From assembly GCA_023301645.1 (NCBI GenBank), contig JALZUH010000017.1, forward strand, positions 1 through 7,293: a stretch of 7,293 nucleotides of DNA, given 5' to 3'. The DNA is from Akkermansiaceae bacterium (lineage in GTDB: Bacteria; Verrucomicrobiota; Verrucomicrobiia; Verrucomicrobiales; Akkermansiaceae). Below are positions 1 through 7,010 of this stretch, in pieces (positions within the stretch are counted from its first letter, which is position 1; every line of letters begins with the position of its first letter). The notes below the pieces were generated by a model. The model made no database searches, was not told the origin of the DNA, and was given only the letters and a program-made list of their open reading frames with translations. Position numbers and translations under genes: made by a program.

Positions 1-129
1 ATTTTTGAATAATTTTTTAATTTCGCCATATTGTTTCAGTTTTATATCAATTTTATCAAGCTGCTAGTTTTCGTCATTTATTAACATATCCGTGAAATCT
101 AAATAGCAAGTTAAATCTAATACACAAGT
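1..129. other. AT-rich intergenic leader
   Basis: This stretch is strongly AT-rich, with runs of T and A near positions 1-20 and 41-60. It has no open frame that looks coding and no GC-rich stem followed by a T-run that would make a terminator. It probably holds the promoter region of the + strand genes, but I could not pick one -35/-10 pair over the many AT-rich alternatives. Confidence 0.4.
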
Positions 130-450
130 ATGACATTCGATTTTATGATAATTGTCACTCTTATCAGAGTCTTTTTTAGGGCTGCGCAACAATTTTATAA
201 TGCCTCTGCCATGAAACCTCATCTATCACTAGATAGGGAAGCTAAGATACCCGTGATTAAAGGTCTTGTCCTCGATCTAAATGCCGATAGGGGAATCGAG
301 GCGGAGGATGGGAGCCGTGTGTATACTTGGCGTAATCAAGTCGAGGCTGTGGTGGCCGATATTTTTCTAAAGCAAGATGAAGGGCGAAGAGTCTTGGTAT
401 GTAGTTTAAAAGGCGATATGAAAATTTGGGCAGATCATTACAGAGTCTAA
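130..450 (+). CDS. Small hypothetical protein, likely remnant of a LamG-like domain protein
   Basis: The ORF encodes 106 residues from ATG at 130. An internal ATG at 211 (Met28) would give a 79-residue protein starting just before the conserved-looking part. Neither start has a recognisable Shine-Dalgarno. Residues 7-18 are hydrophobic but do not form a convincing signal peptide. Residues 45-87 (GLVLDLNADRGIE, then a TWRNQV stretch, then KQDEGRRV) resemble the opening of LamG/concanavalin-like domains in large secreted proteins of Verrucomicrobiota and Planctomycetota, where 'GLVLWLDAD.G' is followed by 'W.NQ'. In those proteins the domain continues for well over 100 residues. Here the similarity fades after residue 88 and the frame closes at 106, so the beta-sandwich could not be complete. 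I infer a decayed or truncated gene rather than a functional protein. The family assignment is from memory of the pattern, not from a search. Confidence 0.45.
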   Translation: MTFDFMIIVTLIRVFFRAAQQFYNASAMKPHLSLDREAKIPVIKGLVLDLNADRGIEAEDGSRVYTWRNQVEAVVADIFLKQDEGRRVLVCSLKGDMKIWADHYRV

Positions 451-500
451 TCATACTCAGTGGTAATTATGAGGGTCATTAAAATGAATTTTTTAACGGC

Positions 501-509
501 GGGGGAGGG
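501..509 (+). promoter_or_regulatory. Shine-Dalgarno-like site for the YkgJ-like gene
   Basis: The run GGGGGAGGG contains GGAGG and is one of the few strong ribosome-binding-like sites in the window. Its distance to ATG 521 is about 12 bases and to TTG 512 only about 2, so it supports the ATG at 521 as start. Confidence 0.5.
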
Positions 510-520
510 CGTTGTCATGT

Positions 521-1225
521 ATGTATTTTTTAATGTCAGTTACCGCTTACAAGGAAACAGCCAAGGTATTAGCCCAGCAGGTGCGAGAGGCTCTACTCGA
601 TCATGATGCATTTGCTGCAAAGCTGAAGGCATGTGAGCTTTCCCGCTGCTGTGCAACGTGCTGTCATGACGGCGTTTATTTGTCCAAAGAGGAGTCTGAT
701 GGGGTAGAGCGACTACTTGCTGATTATGGCGAGAAACTATCTAGCTACGGGCTGAGTTTACCCTCAGAGCCTATTATTTCTGTTCGTGGCGGCCGATCGC
801 TAAAAACCGCGACCCGTATCGCTGAGCCAGATGAACTTGCTAAGGATTACCCGCTACATTTCCCACGGACTCGCTGCGTGTTTCTTGATCGTGAGGGACG
901 CTGCGGTATTCAGCGCCTATCGATGGAGCTAGGGCACTTGCCGTGGTATGATAAGCCCCTGACCTGCTGGATTCACCCTATTGTGATTCTTCCTGAGTCA
1001 CGCCAACGCTCGCGCTCGGTAGTGACCCTAGTATCTCCTGAGAATGATCCTCAGAAGTCGACAGCGGATCCAGAGGCTTACCCAGGATTTGCTTCCTGCA
1101 CGCACTGTGGCAGGCCTGATGAAGAGGGAGAGAAGGCCTCTGCTGTATTGGCCAGTGAACTTGAGATGCTCAGTGCTATAAGTGGGAGAGATTTACTCTC
1201 GGAGTTAAATGCTGAGACTATTTAA
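521..1225 (+). CDS. YkgJ-like cysteine-cluster (putative Zn/Fe-S chelating) protein
   Basis: This encodes a cysteine-rich protein of 234 residues. A first cluster (Cys38, Cys43, Cys44, Cys47, Cys48) lies in a C-x4-CC-x2-CC pattern. A second (Cys119, Cys128, Cys149) sits in an RTRCVFLDREGRCGIQR segment followed by a KPLTCWIHP segment, which is the usual C..L...G.C.I...(R/K)P..C...P signature of the YkgJ/DUF3109-type families. A further C-x2-C (Cys193, Cys196) lies near the C-terminus. These families are annotated as putative zinc- or iron-chelating proteins; their biochemical role is largely unknown. There is no signal peptide or membrane segment, so it is probably cytoplasmic. I chose ATG 521 because the purine-rich GGGGGAGGG at 501-509 lies about 12 bases upstream. 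TTG 512 is too close to that site, and ATG 533 (MSVTAYKE) is further than usual but possible. The stop is only 5 bases before the helicase gene, so the two are probably cotranscribed. The family is fairly sure; the function is not known. Confidence 0.75.
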   Translation: MYFLMSVTAYKETAKVLAQQVREALLDHDAFAAKLKACELSRCCATCCHDGVYLSKEESDGVERLLADYGEKLSSYGLSLPSEPIISVRGGRSLKTATRIAEPDELAKDYPLHFPRTRCVFLDREGRCGIQRLSMELGHLPWYDKPLTCWIHPIVILPESRQRSRSVVTLVSPENDPQKSTADPEAYPGFASCTHCGRPDEEGEKASAVLASELEMLSAISGRDLLSELNAETI

Positions 1226-1230
1226 GACCC

Positions 1231-3807
1231 ATGTCATCGCGACCTACATTACCCGTCCTCTCACTGAGAGCTGAGATCATCGATGCCATTGGTGATCTAG
1301 GCAGGCTATTACTTAGGGCAGCTACTGGTTCTGGTAAGTCTACCTGCGTGCCGCAAATGCTACTTGATGGCGGTGTTGAGGGCTTGATCGTGGTCGTTCA
1401 GCCTAGAAGGATTGCCGCCCGCATGCTCTCTCGACATGTCGCGTCATTGCGAAAAGTCCGCCATGGTGATGAAGTCGGGCATGTCGTGAGGTTTGAAAAC
1501 TGCATGAACCAAAAGACACGCATTGTCTATGTCACCGACGGTATTTTACAAAGGTGGCTCCAAGACGACCCTGAGCTATCTCATGTCGGGGCAGTTGTGT
1601 TTGACGAGTTTCATGAGCGTCGAATCGCTAGTGACATCGCATTGGCTAGATGCCTTGAGCTGCAGGAGACCTTGCGAGCAGAGCTGAAGATCGTAGTCAT
1701 GTCGGCCACACTAGAAGTGGCTGGGCTAAAGGACTATCTAGAGCCTTGTGCGATCCTTGAGGCTGAGGGGCGGACATTTCCAGTGGAGATCAGCTATCGC
1801 GGAAATGGACAGCAGCTTACTAGAAATAGTCGCCAACCGTTAAAAATATGGGACAGAGTGGCAGAAGCAGCTCGTGAGGCAAGCATGCGTGAGGATGCTG
1901 GTCACCTACTTATTTTCTTGCCCGGCGTGCATGAGATTCGCCGTAGTATTGAGCTCATCGAGCGTGCTCACTGGTCTGCGGGCTGGGATGTCTTACCTCT
2001 CTATAGCGGACTATCACCAGAGCTACAGGAAAGAGCAATTGCACCCATGAATCAAGGGGCGGCAGGCAGTAAGCCTCGTATCATTGTCTCTACCAATGTG
2101 GCAGAGACCTCACTGACAATTGACGGCGTGCGGACAGTCATCGATGCGGGACTAGCAAGAGTTTCTCGCTATGACACGGTGCGCGGTATTGATACGCTGA
2201 TGATAGAGAAAGTCTCACAAGCATCGGCCGATCAGCGCGCTGGACGTGCTGGAAGGACAGCTGAAGGCCGGTGTATTCGCCTCTGGAGTGAAGCCGATCA
2301 CGGCAGGAGAGATCCCTTTGAGCTGCCAGAGATGCACCGAGTTGACCTAGCTGAGACGATTCTCTCGCTGAAGGCATCCGGTGTCCCTAAGGTAGAGGCT
2401 TTTCGCTGGCTGGATTCTCCTAGGAAAGAAAGCCTAGCAGTGGGGGAGAAGTTACTACAGCAGCTTGGCGCTACCGATGATTCAGGAGCCATGACTGAGA
2501 GTGGTTATGAAATGGCAAAGTTTGCCCTGCATCCTCGCTACTCTAGATTACTACTGGCAGGACAAGAGCTCGACTGTGTCGCTGAGGTAGGTTTTATTGC
2601 CGCAGCCGTTCAGGGGGAAGGCGTTTTTGTCAAAGGGAGCGGTAAGGGAGGCCGTGGTAAAAGTGGTAGACAAGAATTTACAGAACACTCGGATCGGCTC
2701 GACTTTATAGCTGAGTGGCGAGCCTTTCAGGTAGCTCGTGATATGGGCTATGACCCTCGCCGCTGTGCGGACTCGGGCATCCTAGCTCGAGGAGCCCGTG
2801 AGCTAGACCAGTCACTACAGCAGCTCAAGCGACTGTCCACTCGCATGGGGCTAAGCTGGCGCGAGACCGATTTTGAAGCTAAGCAGAATAGCATTAGCCT
2901 TGCGATGCTTGCCGCCTTCAGCGACAGACTTGCCATGCGCCTTAGTGAGTCGACACTAGCTGCCCGTATTGTGGGTGGTCGCCGAGGCCAAATAGGATCG
3001 GACACAGCGGTGAAGGATGCAGAAGTCTTTATCGCCACAGAAATGACCGAAGTCGAAGGTAAGGAGATCGCACTTTATTTAAATCGCTGCGTAGCCATCG
3101 ATCTAGACCACTTACGAGAGCATTTTAGCGATGACTTTATCGAGCTAGACGGAGCTAGTTACGACCCTCTGTCTCGCAGAGTTATCAATAAGCGCGAACT
3201 ACGATTTCGCGATTTAGTATTACAGTCAAAAGAAGGTGGAGTGCCACCAGCACAAGAAGCGGCGCGACTACTAGCCGAGAGAATTGCCGCTGGTGAGCTG
3301 AAGCTCAATAGCTGGGATCAGACCGTGGAGCGATGGATAGCGCGACTGGTTAATCTCACCGAATGGATGCCTGAGCTAGAACTCCCCGGATTCAGCGAGG
3401 ATGACAAGCTCATGGTGCTAGAAGAGCTCTGCCAAGGTGCGAAATCCTACAAGGAAATAAAGAACAAGGAAGTGATGCCAGTGCTTCATAAATGGCTCTC
3501 ACAAAGCCAGATAGAAGTGCTTAATGCCTATGCGCCACTTGAAGTAGCCCTGAGTAATGGCAGAAAGGCAAAAGTGAAATACAGCCAAGATGGAGCCCCA
3601 TACATCGCGATGAAGATGCAGCTACTCTACGACGTTATTGAGCTGCCTGAGATCGCACAGGGAAGAGTGAAGCTACTCGTCCACCTGCTAGCTCCTAATC
3701 AGCGAGCATGGCAAGTGACAGATGACCTAGCTGGATTCTGGGAGAGGGGCTACCCTCAGATGAAAAAGGACCTTGCAGGGAGATACCCCAGGCAAGATTG
3801 GCGCTGA
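1231..3807 (+). CDS. hrpB: ATP-dependent helicase HrpB (DEAH family)
   Basis: This is an 858-residue superfamily 2 DEAH/RHA-type helicase. Motif I (Walker A) is GSGKST at 33-38 and motif Ia is QPRR at 57-60. Motif II is DEFH at 125-128, with Phe in place of the usual Ala as in HrpB rather than HrpA. Motif III is SAT at 158-160, motif V covers TNVAETSLT at 288-296, and motif VI is QRAGRAGR at 335-342. The winged-helix/ratchet region follows. The last ~45 residues (LLVHLLAPNQRAWQVTDDLAGFWERGYPQMKKDLAGRYP in two adjoining parts) match the HrpB-specific C-terminal tail. At 858 residues it is slightly longer than the ~810 of E. coli HrpB. A basic glycine-rich stretch (KGSGKGGRGKSGR, 468-480) lies in the mid region. 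The protein is a predicted cytoplasmic NTP-dependent RNA helicase; the physiological substrate of HrpB is not well established. The start is ATG 1231, 5 bases after the upstream gene, with no clear Shine-Dalgarno, which suggests translational coupling. It converges on the transporter gene 16 bases downstream. Confidence 0.93.
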   Translation: MSSRPTLPVLSLRAEIIDAIGDLGRLLLRAATGSGKSTCVPQMLLDGGVEGLIVVVQPRRIAARMLSRHVASLRKVRHGDEVGHVVRFENCMNQKTRIVYVTDGILQRWLQDDPELSHVGAVVFDEFHERRIASDIALARCLELQETLRAELKIVVMSATLEVAGLKDYLEPCAILEAEGRTFPVEISYRGNGQQLTRNSRQPLKIWDRVAEAAREASMREDAGHLLIFLPGVHEIRRSIELIERAHWSAGWDVLPLYSGLSPELQERAIAPMNQGAAGSKPRIIVSTNVAETSLTIDGVRTVIDAGLARVSRYDTVRGIDTLMIEKVSQASADQRAGRAGRTAEGRCIRLWSEADHGRRDPFELPEMHRVDLAETILSLKASGVPKVEAFRWLDSPRKESLAVGEKLLQQLGATDDSGAMTESGYEMAKFALHPRYSRLLLAGQELDCVAEVGFIAAAVQGEGVFVKGSGKGGRGKSGRQEFTEHSDRLDFIAEWRAFQVARDMGYDPRRCADSGILARGARELDQSLQQLKRLSTRMGLSWRETDFEAKQNSISLAMLAAFSDRLAMRLSESTLAARIVGGRRGQIGSDTAVKDAEVFIATEMTEVEGKEIALYLNRCVAIDLDHLREHFSDDFIELDGASYDPLSRRVINKRELRFRDLVLQSKEGGVPPAQEAARLLAERIAAGELKLNSWDQTVERWIARLVNLTEWMPELELPGFSEDDKLMVLEELCQGAKSYKEIKNKEVMPVLHKWLSQSQIEVLNAYAPLEVALSNGRKAKVKYSQDGAPYIAMKMQLLYDVIELPEIAQGRVKLLVHLLAPNQRAWQVTDDLAGFWERGYPQMKKDLAGRYPRQDWR

Positions 3808-3823
3808 GTCTTATCTCAACCCT

Positions 3824-5647
3824 CTAGAAAGGGAAGAACTTAGGGATGAGAAACGACGCGACCAGCCAGAGGATAACGGCAAGAGGGAAACCCACCTTGA
3901 AGAAATCGCCAAACTTATAACCACCTGCACCATAGACGAAGGTATTTGTTTGGTATCCAATAGGAGTCGAAAAGCTAGCTGATGAGCCAAACATTACCGC
4001 CACGACAAAAGGCACAGGACTCACACCCAGAGTCTGAGCGACAATGATCGTTAGCGGGGTGAGTAAGACCGCCACTGCATTATTGGAAATAATCTCTGTC
4101 AGCACCGCTGAGAGCAGATACATGAGCGAGAGCATGATAAGAGGACTTGTGATCCCTAGCTCCTGGGTCAAGCCATTAGCGATGAGCTGGGCAAGGCCAG
4201 AGCGCTCAATAGCCATACCGAGACCAAGCATGCCAAAGATCATGAAGACCACCTTCCACTCGATCGCTCGATAAGCCTCATGAGGCTCGACACAGCGAGT
4301 AATGAGCACCAGCAATGCTGACGCGAGAGCGAGCTGGACGATCGGAATCTCAGGGATGCCAAGGCGACCAGATAGCGCGCCAAAGATCATAAATATGAGA
4401 AGGGCGACGATGGCAATAGGCGCTTTTTTGATTCGGAAAATCGACTGTGTTGGCTCAGTGAGGTTAATGAAGTCCTTCTGGCGGAAAAGCTCTCGTATCT
4501 TCTTAGCAGGTCCCTGCACAAGTAAGGTGTCACCAAAGGTGAGCTTCTCATCCTCGAAGCGCTCTTGTAGATTTTTACCCCTGCGGTGAACCGCCAAGAT
4601 AAGCACGCCAAAGCGCTGGCGGAAATTAAGCTCCTTGAGGCTCTGTCCTACCATATTAGACTCAGGGCCGAGAATGCCCTCCATGAGTAAGGCCGACTCG
4701 GTGCGGATAGCCTCTAGCCCGCGAGCTGCATTGCCCCGCACATCGATACCCTCGGTATTAGTAATACCCATGACCCCCTCAAGTGCGCCCTTAAAGACAA
4801 TTTCATCACCCGCCTTAAAGGTCACATCCTTCAGCTTATCCCTCACCCTGCGCCCATCACGTAGCACCTCAAGAACACGCGCCTTACGCATTTTTGCCAG
4901 AGATGACTCGGGGTATGGCGCGTTATCGAGCTCGGAGCCCTCACTAACGAAGGCGTGAGTGATGAATTCACGGCTAGTTTCATTATCAATGAGTGTCGCT
5001 AATGTTAGTCTTTCGGGGAGTAGCTTCTTACCGATAGTGAGCATGTAGATAAAGGCAACAGCGACAAAAACTAATCCCAGAGGAGTAATGGAAAACATTC
5101 CCAAGCTCGTAATTCCCTCCTTCTGAGCCATACCTACGGCAATGAGATTGGTCGATGTTCCGATAATAGTCATGGTGCCACCCACGATCGCCGCGTAGGA
5201 CAGCGGGATGAGGTATTTAGAAGCCATCAAGTCACGCTTCCTACATAGGCCAAGGACAATAGGCATAAACACCACAACGACAGGGGTATTATTAACAAAT
5301 CCCGAAAGCACAGCCACCATAGTCATCATCACCAGCAGCACGCGAAAAGGAGAATCACCTGCAAGCTTCTCAAACCATGAACCCAATGACTCAATCACAC
5401 CAGTGCGCTCGAGGGCGGCACTTAGAATAAACATACAAGCCACCGTGATGGGGGCAGGGTGGGAGAACACCTTGAGCGCATTATAAGGATCCTCAGGATT
5501 TGTGCTTAGCACCCCAGAAAAAACGCATGCAATGAGGGCAGAGAGAGCGACAAGCTCAGCTGAGATCCACTCCTTAACAAAGGAAACAAAGACCACGACC
5601 ACCAGAGCGGATAGGAAGGCCTGTTGCCATGTTTCGAAAAATAACAT
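3824..5647 (-). CDS. SLC13/DASS-family transporter with two RCK_C (TrkA_C) domains
   Basis: This is a 607-residue integral inner-membrane transporter of the SLC13 / divalent anion:Na+ symporter type (ion transporter superfamily). The N-terminal half is a series of hydrophobic helices. The two inverted-repeat substrate/Na+ hairpin motifs are visible: NNTPVV at 119-124 with GTSTN at 163-167, and SNNAV at 521-525 with PIGYQTN at 562-568. Between the halves, at about 215-400, is a soluble stretch with two RCK_C/TrkA_C-like domains. The first includes LKDVTFKAGDEIVFKG; the second includes ELNFRQRFGVLILAVHRRG and KLTFGDTLLVQGP. This arrangement is standard for the large bacterial and algal SLC13 permeases often annotated as sulfate or dicarboxylate transporters. 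The sequence alone does not tell the substrate. The start at 5647 (MLFFETWQQAFLSA) leads straight into the first membrane helix and has no strong Shine-Dalgarno. It lies 48 bases downstream of the Spx/ArsC-like gene on the same strand. Confidence 0.9.
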   Translation of the reverse strand: MLFFETWQQAFLSALVVVVFVSFVKEWISAELVALSALIACVFSGVLSTNPEDPYNALKVFSHPAPITVACMFILSAALERTGVIESLGSWFEKLAGDSPFRVLLVMMTMVAVLSGFVNNTPVVVVFMPIVLGLCRKRDLMASKYLIPLSYAAIVGGTMTIIGTSTNLIAVGMAQKEGITSLGMFSITPLGLVFVAVAFIYMLTIGKKLLPERLTLATLIDNETSREFITHAFVSEGSELDNAPYPESSLAKMRKARVLEVLRDGRRVRDKLKDVTFKAGDEIVFKGALEGVMGITNTEGIDVRGNAARGLEAIRTESALLMEGILGPESNMVGQSLKELNFRQRFGVLILAVHRRGKNLQERFEDEKLTFGDTLLVQGPAKKIRELFRQKDFINLTEPTQSIFRIKKAPIAIVALLIFMIFGALSGRLGIPEIPIVQLALASALLVLITRCVEPHEAYRAIEWKVVFMIFGMLGLGMAIERSGLAQLIANGLTQELGITSPLIMLSLMYLLSAVLTEIISNNAVAVLLTPLTIIVAQTLGVSPVPFVVAVMFGSSASFSTPIGYQTNTFVYGAGGYKFGDFFKVGFPLAVILWLVASFLIPKFFPF

Positions 5648-5695
5648 TATCTGATGAGTCGCTTATCGACCTTAGTGGGGGAAGTTACAGCAGTT

Positions 5696-6055
5696 CTAGC
5701 CAAGCAATGTATCACTCCACACAGCCTCCTTAAAGCCAGTAAGATGAATACCCTTATCTTGATCAATGATAAAAGGGCGCTTGATGAGATTACCGTGAGT
5801 AGAGAGCAGCTCTAGTGCCTCATCATCACTGAGAGTAGGTAGCTTATCCTTCATGCCCATACTTCTATAATCCATACCTGATGAATTAAAAAGAGGCTTA
5901 AGGCTACCTTGGGACTGCAATGCAAACGCTAGCTCTTGTAGGCTAGGTGGCGTATCGCGAATGGCGAGCTCCTCGAATTCAATCGCGTTCTCCTGCATCC
6001 ACTTACGCGCCTTACGGCAGCTGTCACAGCCTTTATATGCATAGAAATGAAGCAT
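5696..6055 (-). CDS. Spx/MgsR-like ArsC-family thioredoxin-fold protein
   Basis: This is a 119-residue protein, the usual length for the ArsC/Spx/YffB group. It begins with a beta strand (MLHFYAYKG) leading into a C-x-x-C motif, Cys10 and Cys13 (GCDSCRKA), which is characteristic of the Spx/MgsR-like branch. The LIKRPF segment at 90-95 contains the conserved Arg (Arg93) followed by the Pro that starts the next strand, as in the arsenate reductase fold. Family members are either glutaredoxin-linked arsenate reductases or redox-sensing regulators that bind RNA polymerase. The CxxC fits a redox role, but Spx-type regulation is best known in Firmicutes, so I do not assign it here. No other arsenic-resistance gene (arsR, arsB, acr3) is present nearby. 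ATG 6055 is the only sensible start and has no clear Shine-Dalgarno. Upstream on this strand a TTGATA at 6107-6112 might be a -35, but the -10 candidate (TATTTT at 6082-6087) is 19 bases away and weak. Confidence 0.85.
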   Translation of the reverse strand: MLHFYAYKGCDSCRKARKWMQENAIEFEELAIRDTPPSLQELAFALQSQGSLKPLFNSSGMDYRSMGMKDKLPTLSDDEALELLSTHGNLIKRPFIIDQDKGIHLTGFKEAVWSDTLLG

Positions 6056-6186
6056 GAGATAGAATGAAGTTTACTTAGAGAAAAATAAGAAGAAGCTAGT
6101 AATGAGTATCAACACCCAACTAATACTGACTCAGCCACTTAGGATCAAATAAAGAGATCAGAGAATATTGTGCAATTAGCCTATCG

Positions 6187-6218
6187 AAAAAAGCAGAGCC
6201 ATCACAACGAGCCCTGCT
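6187..6218 (-). terminator. Intrinsic terminator downstream of infA
   Basis: Read on the - strand, AGCAGGGC (6218-6211) pairs with GCTCTGCT (6199-6192), giving an 8-bp stem with one G-U pair and an 11-base loop. The stem runs directly into TTTTTT (6192-6187). It starts 12 bases after the infA stop, so it should end the infA transcript before the downstream Spx/ArsC-like gene. Confidence 0.8.
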
Positions 6219-6230
6219 CATTAATGAGCA
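6215..6230. repeat. Perfect 16-base palindrome after infA
   Basis: TGCTCATTAATGAGCA is a perfect inverted repeat that abuts the infA stop codon. Its left four bases (6215-6218) are also part of the 5' arm of the infA terminator, so the two hairpins cannot form in full at the same time. It could be an operator-like site, an alternative RNA hairpin, or chance. Confidence 0.6.
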
Positions 6231-6599
6231 CTAACCTAAGCGGAAGATAATACGGGCCTTGGTCGTGTCGTAGGGAGACATTTCCATCTTCACTCGGTCA
6301 CCGACTACCAAACGGATAAAGCGCTTACGCATTTTACCAGAAATATGAGCGAGCACTTCGTGACCGCTAGGAAGAGCAACCTTAAACATTGTGCCTGCTA
6401 GCACAGATACGATTGAACCCTCCACTTCCAAGACATTGTCCTCGCGGCCATCATCTTTTCTCGTTTTAGGTCCGTAATTATGTCTATTGCGGCGGCGTCC
6501 GCCTCCTCCTGCTCTTTTTGGTCTACCTGCGATATTGTGCTCCTTTGTTGGTTCGAATGGGTTCCCCACATCATCTACAGAAGTCGGGGCAGCCACCAT
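6231..6599 (-). CDS. infA: Translation initiation factor IF-1, N-terminally extended
   Basis: Residues 53-122 align by eye along their full length with bacterial IF-1. They comprise the EDNVLEVEG start, GTMFKVALPSGHEVLAHISGKMRKRFIRL (in adjoining parts), VGDRVKME, and the SPYDTTKARIIFRLG end, covering the whole S1-like OB fold. IF-1 binds the ribosomal A site on the 30S subunit and acts with IF-2 and IF-3 in initiation. Canonical IF-1 is about 72 residues. Here the frame continues upstream to ATG 6599, adding about 52 residues with a basic glycine/arginine core (GRPKRAGGGGRRRNRHN, 25-41). No other Met lies in the extension; the only nearby alternative start is TTG at codon 57, which would cut into the conserved core. 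No Shine-Dalgarno precedes ATG 6599. The gene is monocistronic, with its own promoter candidate and terminator, and no secY or ribosomal protein gene adjoins it. Identity is certain; the start is likely. Confidence 0.93.
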   Translation of the reverse strand: MVAAPTSVDDVGNPFEPTKEHNIAGRPKRAGGGGRRRNRHNYGPKTRKDDGREDNVLEVEGSIVSVLAGTMFKVALPSGHEVLAHISGKMRKRFIRLVVGDRVKMEMSPYDTTKARIIFRLG

Positions 6600-6651
6600 G
6601 CTATTAATAAGAGAAACCGCAACTCTAAATTTAAATTCATAGGGGAAAACT

Positions 6652-6679
6652 ATCTTATTGATCGGGCCACCTACATCAA
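6652..6679 (-). promoter_or_regulatory. Candidate sigma70-like promoter of infA
   Basis: On the - strand, TTGATG (6679-6674) and TAAGAT (6657-6652) are separated by 16 bases, each matching 4 of 6 consensus positions. Transcription would start about 45 bases before ATG 6599. The prediction is by eye only. Confidence 0.3.
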
Positions 6680-7010
6680 TACCAACTTAATGCATGAGTA
6701 AGCGTTTTTGAAAGAAGCTCTGTCAGAGCATACCCACTTCGAAAGATTAAATTGCATGCAGCTAGCTAGCGAGTCTACACCTAGACCGAATGATGCTAAC
6801 CGCAGATATCCATGCTAGCTTCAGCGGCAACGCCACTAGTGAAAGCGTTCGGAGTGAATAGTTAAGATAGGCAGGGATATGAATGCTGAGTGATGAATGC
6901 CGAGCTTGGCTAGAGGTCTTAGTGCGTGTGCTAAGCGAGAGCGCATGGGTTGTGCTGCTGCAGGTAGCGGCCCGAAGTTGCAAGGCTCAACGCTACTCTG
7001 ACTTACTTTG
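6680..7010. other. Intergenic region without recognisable gene, rich in short palindromes
   Basis: No frame on either strand here looks like a real protein: the open frames of 70-80 codons are rich in Ser, Arg, Leu and His and resemble nothing known. No tRNA cloverleaf or hallmark of tmRNA, SRP RNA, 6S or RNase P RNA is visible. It contains several short inverted repeats: GCTCT/AGAGC at 6717-6729; GCATGC followed by GCTAGCTAGC at 6754-6770; AACGC/GCGTT at 6829-6849 enclosing CACTAGTG; and GTAGCG/CGCTAC at 6964-6996. There is also an imperfect direct repeat (GAATGCTGAG at 6881, GAATGCCGAG at 6895). It may hold transcription signals, an unrecognised small RNA, or decayed sequence. Confidence 0.5.
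6964..6996. repeat. Inverted repeat downstream of the truncated - strand gene
   Basis: GTAGCG (6964-6969) and CGCTAC (6991-6996) form a 6-bp stem that can extend by GCC/GGC with a 4-base bulge. It lies 15 bases beyond the stop codon of the - strand fragment, where a terminator would be expected, but it has no T-run after it on either strand. Confidence 0.35.

Noticed and set aside
479..496. AT-only inverted repeat TTAAAA/TTTTAA before the YkgJ-like gene as a terminator
   Set aside because: The stem has no GC pairs and would be too weak; AT-rich sequence of this kind is expected in a leader region.
3773..3982. + strand open frame of 69 codons spanning the helicase and transporter ends
   Set aside because: It overlaps the conserved C-termini of both real genes and its product is highly charged and unlike any known protein.
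6548..6564. GGTTCGAATGGG resembling a tRNA T-arm on the + strand
   Set aside because: It lies inside the infA extension and no acceptor, D or anticodon arms can be paired around it.
6480..6701. + strand open frame of 73 codons across the infA start
   Set aside because: It is antisense to the well-supported infA coding sequence; the cysteine/serine-rich product looks like a shadow of the Gly/Arg-rich extension.
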